Source of the DNA: a virus
Virus record (IMG/VR): IMGVR_UViG_3300032299_000914
Span: 1-36,821 of that record
Length of the DNA: 36,821 nucleotides
Reading direction: 5' to 3' (one strand)
Shown here: positions 8,113 through 13,692 of the stretch, one piece after another
How the letters are laid out: each line of letters begins with the position of its first letter
How positions within the stretch are numbered: the stretch's first letter is position 1
Notes under the pieces: generated by a model
Database searches by the model: none
What the model was told of the DNA's origin: nothing
Seen by the model: the letters and a program-made list of their open reading frames with translations, nothing else
Position numbers and translations under genes: made by a program

Positions 8113-8496
8113 TCAGCAATATATACTTGCATCAGTTGAGAACCAACAATCATGCTTATCTTGCTTGTGCTCATACTTGTCAGCTCGTGGTTTGTCTTTG
8201 TAGTTTGTCATCCTTCTTAGATTGCTTGCATGGCAGTTATCCTCATTGCCATCTATCGCTTCTACAAATTCGCCCTTGGCAAGTTTTTGCTCTTTAACAA
8301 AGCTCTCATACACAAGACTCCTTAACCCTAATTGCTTTATCTTCTTATCTTTTCTGAAATAAACTAGAGGCCCTAGCACTGATGTTGAGTGATTAGAATT
8401 AACGGCACATGCTTCCTTGGTGTCGGTCATTCTGACTTTGCCGCATCTTGAAACTTCTATTATTGGATGAGATAAGGATTGTCTATATTCAATCAT
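8113..8496 (-). CDS. Degenerate HNH-family protein
   Basis: This 127-aa protein keeps the frame of an HNH/NUMOD homing endonuclease: LRSLVYESFVKE, then VEAIDGNEDNCHASNLRRMT. The normal pattern is H-R-L-V and N-H-I-D-G-N. Here the first His is replaced (R-S-L-V) and the catalytic His before IDGN is Ala (E-A-I-D-G-N). It probably cannot cut DNA and may have been kept as a DNA-binding protein, or be a decaying homing gene. The start ATG at 8496 has AGGTG upstream and overlaps the preceding small gene's stop by 4 bp, so the gene looks actively translated. Confidence 0.65.
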   Translation of the reverse strand: MIEYRQSLSHPIIEVSRCGKVRMTDTKEACAVNSNHSTSVLGPLVYFRKDKKIKQLGLRSLVYESFVKEQKLAKGEFVEAIDGNEDNCHASNLRRMTNYKDKPRADKYEHKQDKHDCWFSTDASIYC

Positions 8497-8669
8497 AGCT
8501 CACCTATATACGAAATAACCTCAAGTATTTCATCCTCAATGAGTTTGTTAACATACATAATGCCTATATTTACCCTCCCTTCAAAATGGTAATATCCCTT
8601 CATTGATTTTAACTTTTTGATTATCAGAAATTGATTATTGACTAAATCTAAGTAGACACCCTCTCGCAT
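8493..8669 (-). CDS. Small unknown protein (58 aa)
   Basis: An open frame with ATG at 8669, preceded by GAGGTGAGAA, ends at a TGA that overlaps the next ATG (ATGA at 8496-8493). The translation starts MREGVYLDLVNNQFLIIKKL, contains MKGYYHFEGRV, and ends in an acidic helix NKLIEDEILEVISYIGEL. There are no cysteines or clear membrane span. The strong ribosome site and 4-bp coupling make it a convincing gene. The first half (a beta-hairpin-like DLVNNQFLIIKKLKSMKGYYHFEG) may be a small beta fold. Function unknown. Confidence 0.7.
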   Translation of the reverse strand: MREGVYLDLVNNQFLIIKKLKSMKGYYHFEGRVNIGIMYVNKLIEDEILEVISYIGEL

Positions 8670-8694
8670 TTCTCACCTCGCAATTTAAGATAGG

Positions 8695-8946
8695 CTAAAG
8701 ATTTATTATCTTTTGATCTTCTTGTAAAGTGGCTTCTTTGCCTCCTTGTAATAATGTCCACGTATCACGGACTGCCTGGTGAGAATTGTTTCTAAACACA
8801 TAATTTTGAAACCTTGAAAGACCTCTTGTTCCGTAGTCTAGCTCTGCATGATAGATCTCATACTGCTCTTGGTACCATGCAAGCTTTACTAATAGGTGAG
8901 ATGGGGGAAACCACTTGACAGGAAAAAAAAGAACTCTGCATTTCAT
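8695..8946 (-). CDS. Unknown protein (83 aa), aromatic-rich
   Basis: The ATG at 8946 overlaps the stop of the upstream HExxH gene by 4 bp, indicating translational coupling. No strong ribosome site is seen. The sequence is rich in Trp, Tyr and Phe (FFPVKWFPPSHLLVKLAWYQEQYEIYHAEL) and then basic/polar (YGTRGLSRFQNYVFRNNSHQAVRD). It contains no signal peptide, cysteine pairs or known motif. The coupled partner suggests it works with, or at similar levels to, the metallopeptidase-like protein. I do not recognise it. Confidence 0.6.
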   Translation of the reverse strand: MKCRVLFFPVKWFPPSHLLVKLAWYQEQYEIYHAELDYGTRGLSRFQNYVFRNNSHQAVRDTWTLLQGGKEATLQEDQKIINL

Positions 8947-9248
8947 TTCTTAAACTCAATATCAAAATTAGTTTTAATGAACGTGATTATAGAATCAATT
9001 ATAACATGCTCTTGCGCTAGAGAAATGTCTTGGGTTATCCCATTTTTTAATAGCACGCCATGGCAACATTCATGCAAAACAGTTTCTAAGTATTCGCTTG
9101 CATCTGTGATCTGATTGCATATTTCAATTCGATCCTCGCCTGGATAATAATATCCACTCGCCTCATCTAAATGCTTGTGAGTGATCTTGTGCTTCACTCC
9201 TAAAATGTCTATTGATCTCTTTCGCTTTGCTTTTCTTAAACGTGCCAT
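8943..9248 (-). CDS. Small HExxH metallopeptidase-like protein
   Basis: Taken from the ATG at 9248 the protein is 101 aa. It has a basic start (MARLRKAKRKR), a short beta-rich part (VKHKITHKHL, DRIEICNQI), and a zinc-type motif LHECCHGVLL with H59, E60 and H63, followed by AQEHVIIDSI where E75 could be the third ligand. This layout is like small SprT/IrrE-type or phage zinc-peptidase domains. An in-frame TTG at 9323 would add 25 residues that overlap the previous small gene heavily, so I reject it. The role is unknown; anti-repressor cleavage or host protein turnover are only guesses. Confidence 0.6.
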   Translation of the reverse strand: MARLRKAKRKRSIDILGVKHKITHKHLDEASGYYYPGEDRIEICNQITDASEYLETVLHECCHGVLLKNGITQDISLAQEHVIIDSIITFIKTNFDIEFKK

Positions 9249-9403
9249 ATATCTAAGTAATGCCTTTGAGTTCCGAGAATGTTTTGAATAAGTGTTTCCT
9301 GGTAGATTGGCAAAACAATCCAATCATACTTAACATAACGATAGGGCGATATGCCTGAAAGTCCTCTTCGTTGTGCGTAGTATGGCATTTTTACAAACTC
9401 CAT
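9236..9403 (-). CDS. Small unknown protein (55 aa)
   Basis: An open frame starts at ATG 9403 and stops at 9236, overlapping the next gene's ATG by 13 bp. It reads MEFVKMPYYAQRRGLSGISP and continues with YRYVKYDWIVLPIYQETLIQN. It has many Tyr and hydrophobic residues and no obvious motif. The ribosome site is weak (TAAAGAAA). It would be the first gene of the leftward accessory cluster, with a possible promoter just upstream. The overlap layout matches neighbouring genes, but there is no family support. Confidence 0.5.
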   Translation of the reverse strand: MEFVKMPYYAQRRGLSGISPYRYVKYDWIVLPIYQETLIQNILGTQRHYLDIWHV

Positions 9404-9413
9404 TGTTTCTTTA

Positions 9414-9440
9414 TTTTTACATGATAAGCACTTTAGTCAA
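9414..9440 (-). promoter_or_regulatory. Candidate promoter for the small accessory cluster
   Basis: On the minus strand TTGACT (9440-9435) is followed 15-17 nt later by an A-rich TAAAAATA segment, 10-20 bases upstream of the ATG at 9403. It resembles a sigma-70 promoter with a near-consensus -35 and a loose -10. No experiment supports it. Confidence 0.3.
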
Positions 9441-9449
9441 AGGGTATAA

Positions 9450-9941
9450 ATGAAAAATGAAATTATAGAAGTTGACAAAAATGTATCTGGTGTCGTTATT
9501 TTTTCTAAAAAATACGGCAAAGTTGTTACCGTTATTGACAGTGAAGACATACCAAGAATAAGGGCTTTTAGATGGTGTGTCAGGGGTGATGGGAATAACC
9601 TTGTAGTTCAGTCATCCGTTATGGGATTTTATATGCATAGGCTCATCATGTCATTCCCTGTTGGTGGTGTGATCGATCACGCCGACGGAAATACCCTGAA
9701 CAATACAAAAGCAAATCTTAGAATAGCCACACACAGTCAAAATGCCATGAATAGAAGTTTAGCAATCAACAACAAACTAGGAGTAAAAGGAGTTAGTTTG
9801 TATAGGGGTAAGTATAGAACTCAAATTTTTGTTAAAGGAACTCCTGTTTTTATAGGTGACTTTGAATCTATTGAAGAGGCCAGTCTTTGTTACATGTTGG
9901 CATCTGTTGAATATTTTGGGGAATTTGCCAGACCTATTTAA
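9450..9941 (+). CDS. HNH homing endonuclease with AP2 DNA-binding domain
   Basis: This 163-aa protein has an intact HNH core (MHRLIMSFP, then VIDHADGNTLNN and NLRIATHSQNAMNR, about residues 61-106). An AP2-type DNA-binding domain follows (GVKGVSLYRGKYRTQIFVKG to ASLCYMLASVEYFGEF, about 112-160). This is a standard free-standing homing nuclease architecture. It is the only plus-strand gene inside a minus-strand region and its end overlaps the tail end of the facing exonuclease gene by 8 bp, as expected for a mobile insertion. The ribosome site AAAGGG precedes the ATG. The likely target is a nearby phage gene in related genomes lacking it. Confidence 0.88.
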   Translation: MKNEIIEVDKNVSGVVIFSKKYGKVVTVIDSEDIPRIRAFRWCVRGDGNNLVVQSSVMGFYMHRLIMSFPVGGVIDHADGNTLNNTKANLRIATHSQNAMNRSLAINNKLGVKGVSLYRGKYRTQIFVKGTPVFIGDFESIEEASLCYMLASVEYFGEFARPI

Positions 9942-10899
9942 AGAATCCGCTTCTTATATCTTTTGAAATTTCATTCTCTTTTCCAGTATAGCACTTGGAG
10001 CAATTTGAGCATCTGTGGATTTGAAATCTTCCATTTCTAGTGTATTTAAAACCATTCTTATAAAATTTCTCGTTTCCACACGAGCATACAGTTTTATAGT
10101 GATTGGATTGAAAGTTTATATTTGGCTCCCAGGGCATTAGCTTTTCTAGTATCTTTTCTGTGACAACTGAATCTGTCTTGCAGTAGTGCTCCATGCATTC
10201 AAAAGCCTCCTGATTCCCCTCCATTGCTTGTGTAAACAATGATATTCCTGGAAACTTACTGTGCTCATCTTTATTGGTGTCACATCCAAGGTACTTTGCC
10301 AAATCACCAAGCTTGTTAGATGTAAACTTAAATAGCCTTTTTGCAATCCTTAAAGTGTCTATTACTGGAAGCTCTGGAATTGGAGCAACACCACTCTGAA
10401 TCATTCTTACCCTTAGCGTGGGTAGATCAAACCTTGCTAAATTGTGCCCACATACATGAGTAGCTTCATTAATAAGATGACTCAGTGATTCCAGTATATG
10501 AAGGTCACATTTTGGAGAGTATCTAGTGTCCAAATAGTAGATTTTGTCTTCACCAACAAACTTAGCTGAAAAGGCCAGTATGTAGAAATCTTCTAGTACA
10601 TTGTTTGCACCAATGTTTGCATCCCACATCTGATAGGTGTAAACAACTTTAGCTGCTACCTCTAAGTCAAATACAAGAATCTTTGGTGGTCTGATTATAA
10701 CATCAATCGGATCAGTTGTTTGTGCATGATGATTAGGCTCAAGGCCAGCTTGCTTGACTAGGTTTGAATATTTGTACTTGTCTATTTGTCTGCGTGAATT
10801 ACCTGATGCTATGAATTGAATTAAGGTGGGTGTTTTACCAAGCTCACTAGCAAGTATCTTTAACTTAGAAATAAGTTCATGCTCACTAATTTTACTCAC
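9934..10899 (-). CDS. 3'-5' exonuclease with N-terminal homing-type repeat and C-terminal zinc ribbon
   Basis: This 321-aa protein has three parts. Residues 5-55 (ISKLKILASELGKTPTLIQF to YSNLVKQAGLEP) look like a homing-endonuclease-associated DNA-binding repeat. Residues 73-255 form a PolB/RNase H-like exonuclease with D78 and E80 (VFDLEVA), N153/D158 (CGHNLARFDLP) and Y239-D243 (YCKTD). Residues 270-305 are a zinc ribbon with C272, C274, C297, C300 and C303. The exonuclease would trim DNA in replication or recombination, with the outer domains targeting DNA. The start is GTG, with no clear ribosome site and a TTGACA-containing element upstream. The combination is unusual. Confidence 0.8.
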   Translation of the reverse strand: MSKISEHELISKLKILASELGKTPTLIQFIASGNSRRQIDKYKYSNLVKQAGLEPNHHAQTTDPIDVIIRPPKILVFDLEVAAKVVYTYQMWDANIGANNVLEDFYILAFSAKFVGEDKIYYLDTRYSPKCDLHILESLSHLINEATHVCGHNLARFDLPTLRVRMIQSGVAPIPELPVIDTLRIAKRLFKFTSNKLGDLAKYLGCDTNKDEHSKFPGISLFTQAMEGNQEAFECMEHYCKTDSVVTEKILEKLMPWEPNINFQSNHYKTVCSCGNEKFYKNGFKYTRNGRFQIHRCSNCSKCYTGKENEISKDIRSGFFK

Positions 10900-10902
10900 T
10901 TA

Positions 10903-10934
10903 ATTATGATTGAATTAAGTTTAGTATCTGTCAA
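10903..10934 (-). promoter_or_regulatory. Candidate promoter or operator before the exonuclease
   Basis: In the short gap upstream of the GTG start there is TTGACA (10934-10929) and, 16 nt further, CAATCATAA. Both words also occur upstream of the methyltransferase gene (7849 region) but 9 bp closer together. The -10 spacing is not ideal for sigma-70. Confidence 0.3.
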
Positions 10935-10936
10935 AC

Positions 10937-11200
10937 TTAGTTAATGTGCCTCCATTTACCGACAGTGAAAGTCCACCCATTTTCAATCAACCAAATCTTT
11001 ATGCTCGGATATTTTATTGCAAAGCTATTCATGCCAATTAGATGTGTTTCATTATGGTGCTTTAAACACAAAGGCATCAAGTTAAACTTCTCCTCTGATA
11101 ATTCAGGATGAGCTTTTCTGGTGTAGATGTGGTGGTAAGTGACTTCATTGTCAGCGTAATGACCACAGCAGCAACAAGGTTGATTTGATTTGTAATTCAT
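10937..11200 (-). CDS. HNH domain protein of the replication region
   Basis: From the ATG at 11200 (MNYKSNQPCCCCG) the protein is 87 aa, overlapping the previous gene's stop by 4 bp (ATGA). It has the zinc-type HNH pattern CCCCGHY, then TYHHIYTRKAHPEL, then FNLMPLCLKHHNETHLIG. This supplies two Cys pairs and the His/Asn catalytic set. Small HNH proteins between phage replication genes resemble NinG/Rap-type junction nucleases or DUF968 proteins. An in-frame start at 11326 would overlap the previous gene by 130 bp and is unlikely. It probably processes branched DNA, but this is inferred from context. Confidence 0.75.
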   Translation of the reverse strand: MNYKSNQPCCCCGHYADNEVTYHHIYTRKAHPELSEEKFNLMPLCLKHHNETHLIGMNSFAIKYPSIKIWLIENGWTFTVGKWRHIN

Positions 11201-11688
11201 CCGAATTGTCTTCTGAATGCTTGGTAAACTTCTGTGTAGTTTCCTTTTTGTGCGGCACTTATTAAAGCAATTAAATGAGTTGATCTCGCAATGGCATCCT
11301 CCTCTAAAAGCTGCCTGTCTTCGCACATGTCTTTAATTAAAAACCTGTGATACTTTCCACCTCTGAAAAAGAAATAATTTCTATTCGCCCAAACATTTTC
11401 TTTTACAGGATATTCCCAATCCATTGAGTTGTTAGCCGATTGTGTCGTTGGTTCTTTAGCAACTCCAAGCGACCTGATATTTAAGTCCCTTATCGCCTGT
11501 CTAAAGTCAGGAACCAGTGGTGCTGCCTTGCTTCCGCCGACAAAATGTAAAATCATTTTATCAAAATCACTTGAAGATATTCCACGCACCTCGTTAAAGA
11601 TTAGGTTTATCCTGTCCTGGGAATAACTCTTTGCACCAAACTGATTAATGATTTTCATGAAACCATTTTCAAATTCAGATTTATTCAT
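11197..11688 (-). CDS. Replication protein, possible helicase loader
   Basis: The ATG at 11688 follows GGAGGCTTAAA, a near-perfect ribosome site that overlaps the stop of the initiator gene, so the upstream in-frame codons are rejected. The 163-aa protein has a helical N-terminal domain, MNKSEFENGF then KSYSQDRINLIFNEVRGISS and FDKMILHFVGGSKAAPLVPD. This recalls loaders such as SPP1 G39P, where a helical domain is followed by a flexible tail. The second part (YHRFLIKDMCEDRQLLEE) is not recognised. Placement directly after the initiator, as lambda P follows O, supports a loader role. The homology is weak. Confidence 0.5.
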   Translation of the reverse strand: MNKSEFENGFMKIINQFGAKSYSQDRINLIFNEVRGISSSDFDKMILHFVGGSKAAPLVPDFRQAIRDLNIRSLGVAKEPTTQSANNSMDWEYPVKENVWANRNYFFFRGGKYHRFLIKDMCEDRQLLEEDAIARSTHLIALISAAQKGNYTEVYQAFRRQFG

Positions 11689-11689
11689 T

Positions 11690-12430
11690 TTAAGCCTCCA
11701 TGGTCTGTGTAGAATCGTCTTTAATGCCGTCAAATAAGCCCGAGGTGACGTTTTCACCATTGAACTCATCTGCAAGTACCCTTAATGCGTTATCGTAGTT
11801 TATAAGCCAATACAGCCCTACTTTCCAATTTGATGGATTATCGCCTTTTAAAAACTTTGAAGCCATTGCCTTTGTAAAAAGTTCATCCCACTTTTGAGTA
11901 GTGTCCAATATTTTGACGCTTTCAATCACTCGCTCCAAATGTTTACCACCACCAAACCCATGACAGTAACCAAATTCTTTGCCGTATGCATTATTCCAAA
12001 GATTGGAAACATCATCCGGTGTGATTGTGTTTACTTTACTTTCTTTTTCTTTTATTTCTTTTTCTTTTCTTTTATTAGGGGAATTTGGAGATAATTTGGA
12101 TTCATACTTACCCATATATTTTGATAGGTTAGGTATGCTAATGTTGTAACTTTGTTCATCCGAGGTATAACCAAGGAGCAACATTGCCTGAAGGTCGGCT
12201 AAACCTTGGTCAACCTTTGGTCCAACCTTCCTCCAACTTTGCCTCAAGGTTCGTCTAGCTATGGTTACACTTTCCTTGAACTCATTTTCACATTGCCTGG
12301 CGCACAATTCGAGAAGAATGAAGAACATTGCATAGCCTGCCAGACCATGCTTTTCCATTAATGCCATTATTTTTGGGTCTTCGTGTGCGTTAAAATTATG
12401 TCTAAAGTAGTTCTTCTTTCCACTGGCCAT
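11690..12430 (-). CDS. Replication initiator protein (contains candidate origin)
   Basis: This 246-aa protein begins NYFRHNFNAHEDPKIMALME and GYAMFFILLELCA, typical of the winged-helix N-terminus of phage replication initiators (Lin1244/DUF4373 or DnaD-like). A Lys/Glu/Ser-rich linker follows around residues 114-132 (NKRKEKEIKEKESKV). The C-terminal helical domain is DVSNLWNNAYGKEFG to GLYWLINYDNALRVLADEF, like the DnaD/initiator C-terminus with a WKVGLYWLI core. The start is the ATG at 12430 with GGGGGA upstream. The gene carries four 11-bp tandem repeats and an AT-rich tract, as expected if it encodes its own origin in the way lambda O does. Confidence 0.75.
   Translation of the reverse strand: MASGKKNYFRHNFNAHEDPKIMALMEKHGLAGYAMFFILLELCARQCENEFKESVTIARRTLRQSWRKVGPKVDQGLADLQAMLLLGYTSDEQSYNISIPNLSKYMGKYESKLSPNSPNKRKEKEIKEKESKVNTITPDDVSNLWNNAYGKEFGYCHGFGGGKHLERVIESVKILDTTQKWDELFTKAMASKFLKGDNPSNWKVGLYWLINYDNALRVLADEFNGENVTSGLFDGIKDDSTQTMEA
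12031..12077. other. AT-rich, strand-biased tract in initiator gene (possible unwinding element)
   Basis: The plus strand is almost pure pyrimidine here (runs of CTTTTT/TTTATT), giving an A/G-only minus strand. It encodes the Lys/Glu-rich linker. Its closeness (about 120 bp) to the 11-bp repeats is like the AT-rich unwinding tract beside lambda ori iterons, although a charged linker would also create it. Confidence 0.4.
12197..12240 (-). repeat. Four 11-bp tandem repeats (iteron-like) inside initiator gene
   Basis: Read on the minus strand the units are AAAGTTGGAGG, AAGGTTGGACC, AAAGGTTGACC and AAGGTTTAGCC. They are four contiguous imperfect copies around AAGGTTGGACC. The 11-bp period is not a multiple of three, so it cannot come from a protein repeat. 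It is close to one helical turn, which would place bound proteins on the same DNA face. This is the best origin candidate in the window. Confidence 0.55.
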
Positions 12431-12694
12431 CAATCCCCCATATAAAAGAACCCCCTACCCAGCAGTCATGCATAAACATGAAAGAACGACCCGGGTTAGA
12501 GGGGAATGCCTTTAAGGCAATGGATAAAACGTAAGATTTCGGTGGTCGTTACACCTTTATATTTCCGCAAGACTAACTATAGCCTACCGCAATTGTAAAC
12601 TTAATATTCATGTAAAATTATATTGTAAATCTTACAAAGAAGGGGATTTAAATATAAAAATGCGTTACAAATAAATAAAAAAAAGAGGTTTAAA
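12431..12694. promoter_or_regulatory. Divergent control region between leftward and rightward blocks
   Basis: This is the longest gene-free stretch. It separates the leftward replication genes from the rightward early operon, so both sets of early promoters should lie here. Seen directly: a 7-bp inverted repeat (12485-12491 with 12544-12550) enclosing a smaller hairpin (TGCCT/AGGCA, 12508-12520), and three TGTAAA words (12594, 12611, 12624). The last of these is part of the palindrome TTGTAA-ATC-TTACAA (12623-12637). An A-rich stretch leads to the first rightward gene. Several weak -10-like AT motifs occur, but I cannot fix exact promoters. Confidence 0.5.
12623..12637. promoter_or_regulatory. 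Operator-like palindrome
   Basis: TTGTAA-ATC-TTACAA is a perfect 6-bp inverted repeat with a 3-bp centre, 58 bp before the first rightward gene. Two further TGTAAA half-site-like words lie at 12594 and 12611. It could bind a dimeric regulator, but no repressor gene is in the window. Confidence 0.35.
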
Positions 12695-12787
12695 ATGAAA
12701 GCGCACTTAGAATTGTTCCTGTCAGCAACAGCACCCTTCATGCTGGTTGCATTTTTAATGTACATACTGTGGATGAGACAGCTTTAA
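12695..12787 (+). CDS. Membrane micropeptide (30 aa)
   Basis: An ATG with the leader AAGAGGTTTAAA (12683-12694) opens a 30-residue frame beginning MKAHLELFLSATAPFMLVAF. The frame continues LMYILWMRQL and is mostly one hydrophobic helix. The ribosome leader is identical to that of the next gene and of the small gene at 7937-8098, which argues strongly for real translation. It is the first gene of the rightward operon and would insert in the inner membrane. An early host-takeover or superinfection role is possible, but nothing proves it. Confidence 0.6.
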   Translation: MKAHLELFLSATAPFMLVAFLMYILWMRQL

Positions 12788-12801
12788 TAAAGAGGTTTAA
12801 A

Positions 12802-13005
12802 ATGGTTTACAGGTCTTGCGTTTCTTTGCTTGTGTCAATTATAATTTATTTTTTTAGCGATTTTAAAACAGCATGTATATGGTACTTGTTCGGATACTTG
12901 TACCTGTATCATATAGATTTGGAAGATAGAATAAGCTCAATGCACCACCTTATATACAAGATCAATCAGAAAAACGAATTTAAAAGCAATAACAATGACA
13001 TCTGA
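12802..13005 (+). CDS. Small membrane protein (67 aa)
   Basis: The ATG at 12802 has the same AAGAGGTTTAAA leader (12790-12801). It lies 14 bp after the previous stop, so I prefer it to an earlier in-frame ATG. Two hydrophobic segments, VSLLVSIIIYFF and ACIWYLFGYLYLY, suggest a helical hairpin in the inner membrane. A basic/polar tail follows (LEDRISSMHHLIYKINQ). It could be an early membrane-acting protein, with size and shape like a superinfection-exclusion or antiholin protein. It sits far from the endolysin gene, so I do not call it a holin. Confidence 0.6.
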   Translation: MVYRSCVSLLVSIIIYFFSDFKTACIWYLFGYLYLYHIDLEDRISSMHHLIYKINQKNEFKSNNNDI

Positions 13006-13216
13006 AATAATAAGAAAATGTAAATTATGTGGTGTTGAAATTGAGCTTCAATACAAAAATGATTTGCCAGTAAGTGAGTCACGTTGTAACTGTGTTAGAA
13101 CAAAAAATAAAGCATTTGATAAAGCGGTTAAAAAACTAAAAGAGGTGTTAAATGAAAGAGCTAATTACAGCACTCGTAAAGTTCCAGCAACAAGTTCAAA
13201 AGATTCCAAAAGATAA
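12995..13216 (+). CDS. Small zinc-finger-like protein (73 aa)
   Basis: The start ATG lies inside the end of the membrane gene (11-bp overlap), and the end overlaps the ERF gene by 65 bp in another frame. The N-terminal third has CKLCG and, about 20 residues on, SRCNC, giving a CxxC...CxC zinc-ribbon pattern. The rest is a basic helix (KNKAFDKAVKKLKEVLNER). No strong ribosome site is present. Its place directly before the recombinase suggests a DNA-linked accessory role. The family is unknown. Confidence 0.5.
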   Translation: MTSEIIRKCKLCGVEIELQYKNDLPVSESRCNCVRTKNKAFDKAVKKLKEVLNERANYSTRKVPATSSKDSKR

Positions 13217-13691
13217 AAAGAATCCATTTTTTAATAGTATGTATGCTCCGCTCGATACCGTGATAGATGTTTGTATGCCGGTTCTCAATAAGAATGGTCT
13301 GGCAATATCTCAGGTTATGCTTGTTGAAAAGTTTGAAGGTGGAAAACTGGATGTGCTAGTAACATCTCTTTGGCACGAAACTGGCCTTAGAATTGACTCA
13401 TCGATAGCATTGCCAGCAATTAATGACCCTCAAAAATTGACTGCGGCCATTACATACCTGCGCAGATCACAATACTTGGCTATTTTGGGAATTGTTGCTG
13501 ATGATGACTTAGATGGGAATGAAAACTCTGGTTCAATCCCAAAAACACCAAACACACACCCATTAGCAAAGTCATCAGCAACGCCGAACCAAGTTGCAGC
13601 ACTTAAGAAAATGTTTCCAGGCAAGGATTTAACAGGCATCACATTTGAAGAAGCAAGCAAGCTCTTCGCTGAATATAACAGGGGAAAATAG
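13152..13691 (+). CDS. erf: ERF-family single-strand annealing protein
   Basis: This 179-aa protein carries the ERF signature. FFNSMYAPLDTVIDVCMPVL appears near residues 26-45 and LTAAITYLRRSQYLAILGI near 94-112, followed by DDDLDGN. ERF proteins form rings on single-stranded DNA and anneal complementary strands in phage recombination and genome circularisation (P22 Erf, Sak3-like). A ribosome site AAAGAGG precedes the ATG. The C-terminal part (KNTHPLAKSS to FEEASKLFAEYNRGK) looks like a linker plus a small helical domain. It is followed after 1 bp by the SSB gene, the usual partner. Confidence 0.93.
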   Translation: MKELITALVKFQQQVQKIPKDKKNPFFNSMYAPLDTVIDVCMPVLNKNGLAISQVMLVEKFEGGKLDVLVTSLWHETGLRIDSSIALPAINDPQKLTAAITYLRRSQYLAILGIVADDDLDGNENSGSIPKTPNTHPLAKSSATPNQVAALKKMFPGKDLTGITFEEASKLFAEYNRGK

Positions 13692-13692
13692 A

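Noticed and set aside
9249-9323. N-terminal extension of the HExxH protein to a TTG at 9323
   Set aside because: It overlaps almost entirely with the small gene at 9236-9403 and lacks support; the ATG at 9248 gives the expected basic start.
11201-11326. Longer version of the HNH protein at 10937 starting near 11326
   Set aside because: The extension lies inside the preceding loader gene and is Cys/Arg-rich out-of-frame sequence; the ATG at 11200 forms a normal ATGA overlap.
12485-12550. Possible tRNA-like structure from the 7-bp closing stem
   Set aside because: The outer stem has tRNA acceptor length, but there is no T-arm consensus (TTCGA...), no anticodon stem and no CCA end on either strand.
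12769-12801. N-terminal extension of the 67-aa membrane protein from an upstream ATG
   Set aside because: The extension overlaps the end of the 30-aa gene and lacks a ribosome site, whereas the ATG at 12802 has the strong AAGAGG leader.
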